From assembly GCA_030267565.1 (NCBI GenBank), contig BRXU01000004.1, positions 7,580,001-7,644,000 of the forward strand: a stretch of 64,000 nt of DNA, given 5' to 3'. Position 1 is the stretch's first letter. Every line of letters starts with the position of its first letter. This DNA is from Pleodorina starrii. Lineage: Eukaryota; Chlorophyta; Chlorophyceae; Chlamydomonadales; Volvocaceae. A program made the translations under genes and the position numbers. The notes beneath the pieces were generated by a model. The model had not been told where the DNA came from. It ran no database searches and was given only the letters and a program-made list of their open reading frames with translations. Shown here piece after piece: positions 34,221 through 45,595 of the stretch.

Positions 34221-37200
34221 AAGACTGGGGATACGTGTGTCGGAGTGGTTACTGCGGCTTATGATGATGTTTTTCGGACCCCATCTGTACAGCGCGCACC
34301 GGCGCCGACTACGGATGACGTGCGTTGTGTGGTGACTTGGCCCCTTGCGAATTGCAAGCGGCGACGGTGCGCAATACAAAGGGAGCAGCGCGGCTCGTTT
34401 GGCCGTCGTGCCATTCTGTTTAATGTGCCGTTCTTTTGTTGCCGTCCTTTACGGGCGCGCGGCCGAGGAGTTTTGACCGGCATGTATAGAAACTCGAGCG
34501 TCGTGTAGGCTGTGAATCGTGCGTGAGGGGTCGCTTTCTCGGCTAGGTTAGGGGTCCCGAAATGGACCCCTTTCTGGCCCCGAATAGCCCCGGGTTGTGT
34601 TCTGGGGTTACTATCCTGTGGCACTAGTGTCAACAGGCTACATTCGGACGATCTGTCTCAGCCCGGAGGCAGCGGAGCACGGCCAGGGCTCAGGCCCTCC
34701 AGTATCTTAGGATTGCCAGGAGATGCCATGCAGGGGCAAAGGGTCTTCATATGCAAGGTCCACCGTGCAATGCATTCAACACCGTCTCGTGCCTGTATGG
34801 CGCGTGGGGAGAGACGCACAAGCAACCCGTTCCGGGTGCTCGCGGTGGGAGTGCGGCAGCGCCTGAAGTAGCACACTAAACCCGCAGAGCGTGACGTGTT
34901 GGGTGACGTGAGGGCAGCAACCGTGCATCGGGAACTACAGCCCTTGCTCCTACAAGCAGTGCTACACATCCAGTAGTTCATTAGACTTCTTGTGGGATGA
35001 AGGAATACATAACGCAATATCAGGTCAAAAACTAACATGGGACATAGTTTGCCAACAGGACACAAAGCCTGTTATGAGGTTTTCTTACAGAAGTCATGGG
35101 CCCCCAGAATTGACTGTGGGTCTGGGGGCCCAAATGCCATGGACGCCAAGGGGACACCTGAACCTTCTGACTTTGGATTGCATGGATGTGATCATGGGCG
35201 CGAAAAAAAGTATGTGCATGCATGGTACATCTCATGGCCACACTCCCGTTGCCGAGGGTCGCGCGGAAGGCTGTCAGGGGCCTGTACCGGAGCACGCGCC
35301 ACCTCATACCAATGCCCAGAGGCTCCAGCCACTGATCTTGGGCCACACAACGGCCTGTGTGTCAATGGGCGCTGCTTCGCGTCAAGGGATTGCACACTTC
35401 ACGTGCGAAGGTACCTGATTCAGTGCCTGGCAAAGGAGTCGTAGGAAGCTGCAGCAGGCGGCAGGAGGTTCGTAGACGACGCCGTCCTGGCAGTGGGGCC
35501 CCAGCCGCATCAGGGTCCGCAGGGGCAGGGGCAGGGCACGGTCGGGAGCTCGGGACCGAGGTGGACGACCAGTTCGAGGACGAACCGCCGCCCACCACCC
35601 TGTTCACTAATTTTGTAACTTTGTGACAAAATTGACAGCAACCTTCCGAGGAGCCGTCCTCGCCGTCAAGTGGTGGCGGGTGGAGGACGAGGAGGTGTAA
35701 GATGCGGCGGCGGGCAATGAGCGAGGCTGCGCGGCACTAGGCCACGCGCGCCCAGGCGCGGGCGCCGGGACGCGGTGCCGCCCAGAACGGCGAGGAGCTG
35801 CAGGAGTTGGAAGAGGGACATGGCGAACAGGAGCCAGGAGAAGGAGGGGATAGTGATGAAACGGGCGAGGAGGAGAATCTTGAGGGCGGCCAGGGCCCAC
35901 CGCACACACTGGCCCCAGCCCCGTCACGGCTGGTCGGCAGCGACGCGCGCTCCCGCCGGAAGAGGGGTCGGGGGTCCGCTAACCGCTATGCCAGCGACTG
36001 CCGACACACAGCCGCGGCGCCGCACACCTTCGACGCCGAAGCGCGCACGCACCAAGGCCGTCGCGGTGTAACCCGACCCGACCCGATCCGGCCCGGCCCA
36101 GCCAGGGGGAGCGCATCAGGATGTGCCCTTGGCAACGGCGGGGCACAGGACCTCAGTCACAGTCGCAGTAACGGGTCGTGGAGTCGGCAGCGCCGGCTGC
36201 GACAGATGGCGAGCCGCAATGGCTTGCAGCCATGCGCGCAGTCTTAGAAGCTACCGGGTAAAAGAACGAAGATGAGCCCTTTGGATGTTGGCGCAGATTC
36301 GTAAACCCGAGCTTAATCGGCAGCTAGGGCTGAGTCAGGCGGGTTGAGATTTGGGTTGTGGGAAGGCAGAACAGGACAGCGGCAGGTCGCACCTGGTCGC
36401 ACAGCAGAAAGGGAGTGGCGCGGCGGAGGGAGGGTCGTGTGGCTCGGCTCGCGTGTATTTTTGTGTGTTTGTTACATGGTTCCTCGTGGTTGGGGGTGCG
36501 TGCCCCTCTCATGAACAAAAACCCATACGAGCCGAGGGCCCGAGGGAACAAAAACGCATGAAAGCACGACAGTAGAAAACCGCCCATGCAGGAGAAGGAG
36601 ATACGCGGCCAAAGGGGACCATTGAGTTGCGGTGGGCCCAGATGCGTGTATTTAATGAACGGGCGAACAACGTACGAACAAATCGATGCAGTGAGCGCCC
36701 ATGTTTGCAATGGTCACGATGGGGCTTCGAATCAAGCGGCCTGAAGTGGCAGTGGCCGGTAAGTAGCTGGTGTCCTGGTTCATGGGCATACGCATCCGCC
36801 ATGCTGCACGGTAGATAGCCCGCAACGCTTCCGCAGCAAAGGGTTCCAGCAGCAGGGCCGTGTCAGGTATGGGCCGTCTGCGTTTCGGACCTCTGGACGT
36901 GAAAAGGTTATACTGTGTAGCAAAGTCCAGTTTTCGATTGGTTGCTCACTGATGGGATTTTGGAGCACTAATCCCAGGGGGAACGTCGTTGCGGTTGGGG
37001 CTGTCAGCAAGTAACGTTACACAACGGCATGCCTGCGCCCGCCAGGCAAGTGGGCGTTTACGAGCAAAGCCTGTTACGTGAACAGGTTCGCAGTTGGCAT
37101 TCCAGTAGCTTTACCGTTACGAGGCCCCTTTATTGGATGCCGTATCTTGGGTATAAGGAGTGTGACCGGCCCAGCGCGCGGCATTGCCCATGATTTTTCA

Positions 37201-37549
37201 GGTATTTTGAAGCTGTAATAACGGGCTAAACATACAATAGGCTTGCCGTGCACCTAGCACATGGGACCAAGCGGACAGAAACGTACGCCGTCTTTTGCCT
37301 CGTGCGGCCTTCCTTTTCCGTGGCAACCAGCTGCTAACTCTAACATGGGCACGTATTATACGTAGCGAGCTGAAGGGATGCGGCCTGTCCGCGGGCGGGC
37401 CACTCCGGGCACCTCCTCCCGCCGATGCTGGAACGCCGAGAGCCGTGGCGCAGTTAGCATGTGTGCATCGCTATAAAGAGTAGCTACAAAGGCAAAACGC
37501 CTGCGTTTAGTGTCTGAATCCGCAGCGGGCAAGGCAAGAATACGTCGAC
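34221..37549. other. Gene-poor 3.3 kb
   Basis: Begins with the pyrophosphatase 3' UTR (TGTAA at 35614-35618). At 35460-36070 opposing frames, one acidic on + and one hydrophobic on -, look non-random (see findings) but no gene model closes. The rest shows no convincing frame. The final ~300 bp must hold the promoter of the gene starting at 37550. Confidence 0.45.
35614..35618 (+). terminator. Candidate TGTAA poly(A) signal, pyrophosphatase gene
   Basis: First plus-strand TGTAA noticed after the stop, giving a ~1.4-kb 3' UTR, long but within the range of volvocine genes. Confidence 0.35.
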
Positions 37550-40500
37550 ATGAAGCTGCCTTCGTGCGTCGCCGTGTGCTTTGGCGGATGCGCTCGGTAA
37601 GCACTCATAACTTGAAAGATTAAGCAGCTGATCACATTATGAAAGATGCTGTCTTGGTGACATCGGGTGCAGGCCTCCGTCGGAACAGTGCGAGTCGTCG
37701 CACTTCAGTGTCAACAAGGGCCCGGGGCCCTCTAGCACCGTACTCGGCGGCTTTCTCAGCAGCTTTATGAGCAAGCGGAGTTGCAGCAGAGGTCAGTGAG
37801 CAGCGTAACTTACTGTATTCTCGCCATTGTTGGCCTGCGCGTATGAAGGGTGGTCGCGCGTTCGCTAGACAAGCGAGAGCCCCGTGTTCACAATTGAGTC
37901 TGTTGTCGTATGCAGGAACTTGGGACTACAGTGCGACAGACAAACTCAACCGCGTGCGGCCCCGAGGAGATGCGGACGTCGTAACGCTAGCGACTGCCCG
38001 ATACCTGGAGCTGTTCGCGACGACTCCAAAAACCGTGAGCCTGGGGGCGTGACGTCGCTTCTAGCACCTGCAACCCGTGCCGCCGCGAGGGAAGCGCGGC
38101 ACTCGTAGCTCCCTCCTACCCCGTAGCTCCCTCCCTCGCCAATCTCACCCTGGGTCCGTGCACCTACCCTGTTCCGGACATTTCGGCCCCAAACAGCCAG
38201 CTGGAGAAGCCTGTGTGGTGATCGGGCTCCTGTTGCTGTTGTTGCTACTTTCCTGTCTGGCGTTTGGACTAATGCCTGGGCGGTGTTCGCCGAACCTCCT
38301 CCCAGGACGAAACCTCGATGGTGCTTTCCGAGGCGCGTGAGGCCCAGGACAGCCTGCGGTCCGCGCGGACGGTTTCGGAGCACCAGGGCATGAGCCGCTC
38401 CAGCACCTTCACTGGCCGCGCCAGCCGCGAGCCGTCGCGACTGGGGACGGGCAACCAACAGCAGCAACAGCAGCAGCAGTCCCCAGCGCCGGCGACCCTG
38501 CCCGCCTCGGGCAGCCTACGCTACCCGGCGGCTGCAGGCCACCGGCGCGCCGCCGCCGCCTCGGACAACATGGCGGCCTCCGCCTCCTCGCCCGCCAGGG
38601 ATGCAGCCGCGCTGCCGCCGACCGGCCAGCAGCAGCAGCAGCCGGGCTGCGCAGCGACGCCCCTCATCCGGAAGACCGGCTCCACGCCGCACGCGACCGC
38701 GGGCAGTCCTTTTACCAACAAGACGCGCGTCCCTTCGCTGGCCGCGACCCGCTGCCGCAGTGACCGCATCTCCCCCAGTACGGCCGCGTTCTTGCTGCCA
38801 GCGCCCTCGGTACGCGCCATTGCCCGCGCGCGCACCGCCACCCCGAGCGGCTCCGGAGAGTTGACTCCCAGCGCCTCCCTCAACGACCTGGGCGCCGCGC
38901 CCGTGGATGAGATGGACAGCAGCAGCGCCGCTGGTGGCGGCGGCGGCCACCTCGCGCAGGCTCCTGCGGCCGCCGCCGCCGCCACCGGCCGCCGATCGCG
39001 GATGCAAACCGACAACGGGACGACGGCTGGCGGCGGCGGCGGCGGCGACGCAGCCGCGAGCCCGTCGGAGCTCAGCGCGGCGGCGCAGCAGTGGGTGCAG
39101 AGTCACAACCAGCTGGCGCGGTCGAATACGATGGGGCTGGGCCACGGCCGCCGGCCGCTGCCGCGCCGGCCCAGCATCCTCTTTACGCGCGACGGCGACG
39201 TCACCGTGACTGGGCTCCCGCCGTCGTGCCTCACGGCGGGCCGCGCGCCTCGCTGCCGCGCCTCTGTGGACAAGGGCCACCCTGCGTCCATGATGGCGAC
39301 AGGCGTCTACTCCGCCGCGATGAGCGCCGACGTCTCGGCGCCGATCCTCGCCTCGGCGCTGTTCATTGCGGGCTGCTCGGTGGACAGCGCCGGTGCGCGC
39401 AATGGCGGCGCAGCCGCCGCTGCCGCCGCGGCCGCGGCCGCGGCTGCCGCCGCCTGCCGGTCCAACCTCAGCACCAGAACCGGCACCAACGCCAGCAGGG
39501 CGCGGCGCAACAGCGGCGGCCCGGCCGAGTCAGTGCCGGCGAGCTTCTTGGCGAGCCGCAGCAACGATCCAGGCAGCCGCTGCGGCGGTGCCAACACGGG
39601 CGCTTCGGAAGTGGGGTTGTCGTTGAGTCGGGTGCCGTCAGTGCAGGCGCTCCACCACCGCCATCAGAACGTGCGTCACCCTGGCCCTCATCCCAGCCGC
39701 CGCGGCGAGGACGGGGCGGGGGACGTGGCGGGGATGCGCACGGGCGTGTCGGTGTCGTGCGGCGTCAACGCCGTGTTCATGAGCTCGTCGTCTGCGGGGG
39801 CGAACCGCGACCGCGACGGATGCGGCAGCGGCGGCGTCTCCACGGCGAACTTTGAGGGTTCTTTCGGAGGGCACGAGGGCAAGTGGCCGCGGCAACGACA
39901 GCAGCAGCAGCAGCAGCAGCGCGGGCAGCAGCAAGCGGAGCAGCAGCAGCAGCAACAGGAGCACGGACAGCAGCAGCGGCAGCAGGAGGAGGTGGATGAG
40001 GTATGCGGAGAGGGAGGGATAGAGATCGCGATCGGAGAGGGTGAGCGGAGTGAGTTGACTGGGCAGCCATGCCAACCGCACCAGTGCCAACCGCACCACT
40101 CGGGAGATCCCGACAAGGAGGCTTCCGACTCCAATAACGACAACGCACAACAGCACCAGCAGCAGCGTCCGGAGCAGCGGAGCCCCCAAGGGCAAGCCCT
40201 CGACGCCGCCGCCGGCTCACAGGTCCTGGCTCTTGCCAACTCGTCCAGCGAGGGTCAGCGCTGCGACTGCTGGGTCGGCTCCTCCACGTACGTGCCCTCG
40301 CGCTTCAGCGACTCGAGCAGACTGACGCAGGGCCTAACCGGCGGCGCCACCGCCACGCCCGCCACGGCATCGGTGCACTCGAACAACCGGCTGCTGGAGG
40401 CCTGCACCACCACCACGACGGCGGCGGCGGCGGCGACAGTCAGCCCTCCGGCCGCCGCCGCCGCCGCCGGAGCTGCGGCGGCGGGCGCCGCCGCCGCCGG

Positions 40501-41770
40501 CGGCGGCGATGGCCCGGCGGCGGCCTGCAGCCCGCCGACGGGGCTGCTGCCGGCGGGGTCCTTCCGGCCTTCCTTGCTGACGACGGAGGCGCGCGACGTG
40601 ACGTCGGCCCTGAACCGGCTGCAGGAGGCCTGTCTGGCGGCGGTGGCGCAGGGCGACCTGCGCAGCCAGAGGCTCTGTCGGCGGATCAGCACGGAGCTGC
40701 CGCTGATCGGCACCGAGGCCATCACGTCGGCCCTGATGCGCATCGGCGACGGAACCGGCTCGCGAATGGCTGCCAGCGCCGGCGGCGGCGGCGGGTTTGG
40801 CGGCTTTGGCCTCGACGGCGGCGACCGGGGCAGCAACATGGGTCCGCTGCGTGTCGCGGCCAGCCTGGGCGGGGCGGGCGGGCGGGCGGGCGCCGTGGCG
40901 ACCGGGCCGCTGTTCGGGCCGTCTGCGAGCCTGCCTCGCGCAGCGGTGGCGATGGCGCTCGGTGTGCAGTCGCGCGGCGTTGGCTCGTCGGCGGTAGCGG
41001 GGCTTATGTCGCAATGCTGCTCGGTGACGCTGGCGATGGATCTCTCGCGGGTGGCGGCAGCACCCTCGGCGGGACTCGGGGGCGTCGAGGGCGCGGCGGA
41101 TGGCGAGCCTTGGGCAGACGACCGGCCCAGCCCAGGCTACGGCGTCGGTATCATCCTTGACGGGGCGGTCATGCACCGCTTCAGCGCAGCGGAGGCTGTA
41201 GCGGAGGAGCCGGAGTCGCTGAGTGATGACGGCGGCGACGGCGGCGGCGGCGGCGGTGCCGGGCGCAGTGCTCTGCCGCCGCCGCCGCCGCCTGGCGAGG
41301 GGGAGGTCGACGTGGCGGAGGCGTTTGACGATGCGGGCGAGGAGTATCAGAACCGGGTGCTCAACGTTCTGCTGCGCAGCGACTTCCTGCATGAGACCTA
41401 CGACGCCGCCAGCGAGGACGACGACGACGGCGTGGTGGAGTACCGCTACGGCGGGTTTGAGCTTGGGGGCGACGACAACGACTGCGGCTTTGCGCGACAG
41501 GCGTCCTTTATGGAGGCGGTGCGCAAGTGCGGCGCGGCCAAGGCGGCGGCGGCGTCGGCGATGGGGCTGGGGCTGGGGCAAGATACCAGCCAGGCCGGGC
41601 ACGGGTCGGAGTCGCTGGCCGGGGAGGGGGTGGCGTGCGGGTTTCGGAGCGGTGCGCTGCCGCCCACCATCGGCCTGCCGGATGCCGCGCGGCAGGGGCC
41701 GAACGGCGCCACGCTGGTGCGCATGGGCTCGTGCTTGGCCGTCGCAGCGATGGCTTCGGCCGCGACCTGA
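37550..41770 (+). CDS. Unrecognised 1249-residue low-complexity protein
   Basis: Four exons (37550-37596, 37673-37791, 37916-38034, 38306-41770) have good GT-AG sites and close in phase, which argues strongly for a real gene. The N-terminus MKLPSCVAVCFGGCARPPSE is Cys-rich and could be lipid-modified; no signal peptide is evident. The short ordered segment DADVVTLATARYLELF (about 75-90) precedes a very long Ser/Ala/Gly/Gln-rich region with poly-Gln near residue 627 and poly-Ala near 465. Two islands look folded: DVTSALNRLQEACLAAVAQG (about 860) and EYQNRVLNVLLRSDFLHETY (about 1108), the latter followed by an acidic stretch. I recognise no family. The Ser/Arg motifs (SRSSTFTGRAS, SLRSARTVS) suggest phosphorylation but that is inference. 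Confidence 0.8.
39894..39990. repeat. CAG-rich coding repeat (poly-Gln)
   Basis: Interrupted CAG codons encode Gln runs in the unrecognised 1249-residue protein. Confidence 0.9.
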
Positions 41771-44700
41771 CGGCCTCACCCTAGCGCAGGCTGGGGAGAT
41801 GGCGAGGTGGGAGGTGGGCGAGCGCATTCTATGGCGTGAGGAGAGGGAAGTGGGAGGGGCGGGTCGCGGGTTTTGCGCGGTTTCGAGATGGGGATGGGGC
41901 GGCGTTTCACTTGGCCGACGCATCCTCCGGGCTGGGAGGTCCCGGCCTGGGAGCCGATGTCCTGCGGGGTGCCTTGCCGGGCGAAGAGGCGCAATGAAGG
42001 AAAGAGCGCGGGGGCGCCCACACGCACACATGCAGGGCGCCGAGGGGCTCCGGGGCTGCTGGGGGTGCAGCCGAGTTGGAAACAGCAGCGGACCCGCCCG
42101 CCGTGGGGCCCGCCCGTCTGTTTTACCAATCAGACAACCATGCGAGCGCGCGCGCGCGAAAAGAACAGAAGTGAACGGAAAGAAATATTTGCTGTGAACC
42201 CAACAACTGCCTGCCTGGCTGCTGCGTTGCATGCTCCGCGTAATGTTGGCTGTGGAAGGATGAATGGATGGATGGGCCCGTGGCGTCGCTTATTTGACAT
42301 CTTCATTTTGGTTTCTGCACGCCTGCATTTCCCCTCCATCTGTGCGTTACCTGTGCGGGTGCATGACAACATGAATGTGATTTGGATGTGCAGGTGGGGG
42401 GTCGCCGGTAGCGGTTCAGGGGAGGGAGGGAGGAAGGGAGGGAGGGACGAGCTGGGCCCCCTGGTCTTCGATAGCTGCGGCGGCGCCTGGCCTCCTGTTT
42501 TCGCGCGTGTCTGTGCGTCAAGAGGCGCTGGGACACAGGTGGATGTGGGGCACGTTGCATGACTTGAGCAGTGGCGGGGAGTTCCGATGTTGAAAGTACG
42601 GTATCTCTTGGGTGATCCTGCTGTGCCCTGTACAGCATGTGGGTTGGTTTCGCTGCACACAGCACAGCACAGCACAGCACGGCACTGGGTTGGTTCCGCC
42701 CCACCCCGGGGGGCCTCCGCTCCCGGTAGCCGCTACGGGGGTGAAACAACGCTGCGGCGGGCCCGGCTTTTAACTTCACTGCACACCGCACCACACCGCA
42801 CCACACCGCACCACACCGCACCGCGCACTGCTACGACGACTCAAACAACGTTGTCCCTCTTAGCACTCGAGGGTTCGAATGTGGCCCGGCGCGGACCGAC
42901 CGTCACCGCCTTCCGTCCCCCCGTGTGGGTGTGGGGGCTTTCTCGCCGCTCCTCCGTCCTGGGGGGGGGGGAAGGGATTGCGGTTGCCGAGTCGGTCGTG
43001 CCGCGCCGCTGCGTTCGGACGCGCGGGTGTGCCGCCGCCGCGTCTATAGCGCTGCCTGCACCTTTCTGGCACAAATGTGCACCGTACACCCATATGTGCA
43101 GTATATAGAGCACACACATGCACATTTGTGTGCGTGTGTGGCTAGGCTTGGTCCCCATGGGCCCATGGCGGGCTGTCTTGGGGCCCTGGAGGACCGTTTT
43201 TTTTGCTCGCCGCGAAGCGAAGCAATGTCTGCAGCGCGGGCGCGTATTGGCCTAGTGCTCGGCGTGACGGTGGCCGGGTTGACACTTGTTTTGAGGCGCG
43301 GCGACGTTTGCTTCGTTATTTCTTTGCGTGAGAGTGGCTGGAGGTGTGAGCAGGTGTGCTGTACCTCGACCTTGACCTGGGCACAAGGCTTGCTCTCTGC
43401 GGTGCGCTGCAGGCTCCCACGGCCACCGTAGTGGGGCTCATTGTCTGCGTATCTGGCTGAGAGGGGGGGCTGCCAGGGGGCCCTTGCCCGTCACCATCAC
43501 CATGACTCCTCGAGGGTTGCCTTTCGTTGGAGCGAGTGGGGATTCCCCGGTGCGGTGTGGGTATGAGGAGCTTGGGTTGCACCCGGTGCGGTGTGTATGT
43601 GCGCATCATGAGGACTGACTTGCCCCGGCGCAGTCATCATCCCTCACCCAAGTCAAACCCCCCCTCATTGGTTTTGCGGTGACAAGGATGCGCGGCGGCC
43701 GTCCCTCGGCTCTTCCCTGGGCCCTGTGGGTGGTTTGCTGGGGATGGAAACATTCATTCGCCAGCTCGTGTGCAGTGCGGTGCGGCTGGCGGCGGCGACG
43801 GCGTCAGGGAATGCCTCCTGGTTGTGCGTTGCCGCCTGGTGACGGTGACGGTGCGTGAACTTGAGTCATCGCTGTACGGCAGGATCTTGGCGTGCGCTGC
43901 ACGGTCGCGCAGGCGAAGGACGTGTGTGTGTATGTTTAGTCTTCAGATGTTCAGAAACATCGGGTCTTGGGGCATTGCATGGTCGGATAGGAGTCATAGG
44001 ATAGGATGGGGGCCGCGGGGCGACAGCCATTCCGATGGATCCCCGCGTGGCTGAATGATCTGCAGGGCGATGTACCATTACGGTACCCTGCACCGCTGCG
44101 GCTACACGTGTATAATGGTTGTCGTCACACACAGCGCTTGGAATGAAGTACCGGTGGCTGGAGTACGCCAACGCACAAAAGCACGTGACCACAATACAGA
44201 GTTACAGACCATGCGTTTGCGGCTGCCATAACCGTGGACACGAGCTTGTCTGTACGGTACCCAGAGCCAACGCACTGTAGGGGAGCAGAGTCGTAATGTT
44301 TCCTGTCTGGCTTCTTTTGCTGGCACGATAAGGCGGGTATGCTCAGAAAGGGTGTCATCAGGCCGCGCGATGCAACGGCTTTTTGGAGTCTTCGCGGCCC
44401 CGGTCGTGTGACCGCAGTGAGGTGAGCCCCGAAGTTCCCTTAACGCCTCCATGTCGCCATTCGTCAGCGAACGACGGTTTGGTAACTCCCGGGGTCCCGC
44501 ATGGGGTCCCAGAGAATCATTGGAACACTACCGGCACCTGACCCTTTTGCGGCCGGAGCCCAAAGATGGCATCAAGCCGAGGGGGACACTAAGCGGGATA
44601 CAAGTACCCGCCAGCCGTGTACCAGCAAATACACGCGGCCCGGGCCCTGCTCAGGAAGTCTCCACCGCCTCAAGTCGACTGGAGTACTGCACGGCCGCTC

Positions 44701-45595
44701 ACAGGCAGGCAGGCAGGCACGGACATGGGCAATCCTACAGGGCCTTACAGGGCGGGGCCCCCCTGGGCGCTTCGCGCTGGGGCCCCGCCCCAATACCCGC
44801 ATCCCAAAATGAAGGATTTTACCTCGCGCACCCTGTCGACAAGGCCGGACGCTAAAGGTAAAGAGAGCGCACTAGATGATATGCCATCCCCACCCCAGAG
44901 CGCTCTCATGTACAGGCATGTACCTTTCGGCGCACCTACAGGCACCTACTGACTGAGTTTGCACCCGTGCGCGGTGTCACACGGACGCGCCTTCGGTATT
45001 CGGTTTTGCGCACCGCGCAGAAAATGACGGGCGGCTGCATTTTGTTTCGGTGCAAGGGGAGGAACACTCGAACAGGGGGCCCAGGGTCCGCAGCGGCTTG
45101 TACCGTCTCGTACTTGGCGGCAGTACGAGGGTTACGGCAGTGGGCCGGGGCTCGTAGAGGTATTACTCAAAGTACAAACTCAACGGCAGCGAGTTGTTTT
45201 TGTCTGCTGTGCCGCCCCTGGACCAAGGCGGCAATGTACTGGCCTGAAGCCACTCAACATTTCCTAGTTGGCACGACGTAGCCCAAGAAACTCACAGTAA
45301 ATGCTGTCTATGATTGGTATTATAACGAATTTTCATTGGCAGCCGATGACGTCTTAACGCGAAGTCGGAGGACCTTCGAACCAAGGGCGCCCTGCTTAAG
45401 AGGCGTTCTAGGAGGAAAACAGCGACGTATGGTGGGTTCGGTAAATTATTGCTTTACAAGTATGCCTGAGGCATCCCGTTGTGAGGGGGTTTCACACGAA
45501 GGGCTTCGTCGAGAAGCCGTCACATATGCGGTTTTCATCAATTTGTAAACATAGTCGCAGCATCGGTAATTGAAAATGATTTCCCATGCTTGGAG
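41771..45595. other. Gene-free 3.8 kb with inverted repeats
   Basis: No gene model supported. It contains tandem (CACAG)n at 42658-42680, (CACCGCAC)n at 42783-42822, an inverted repeat of CACAAATGTGCA around 43069-43132 and a 12-bp GC hairpin at 44750-44790. A minus-strand frame at 44102-44452 has ordinary composition but no recognised similarity. A TGTAA at about 45545 is just upstream of the next gene. Confidence 0.45.
44750..44790. repeat. 12-bp perfect GC-rich inverted repeat
   Basis: GGGCGGGGCCCC at 44750-44761 and GGGGCCCCGCCC at 44779-44790, 17-nt loop. Confidence 0.85.

Noticed and set aside
40334..42232. 632-codon minus-strand frame opposite the 1249-residue gene
   Set aside because: Arg/His/Pro-rich; the plus strand has spliced 5' exons leading into its frame.
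42865..42885. GGGTTCGAAT resembling a tRNA T-loop
   Set aside because: No matching acceptor stem, D-arm or anticodon arm could be paired around it. Similar GTTCGAA strings at 9195, 58548 and 58576 also lack tRNA context.
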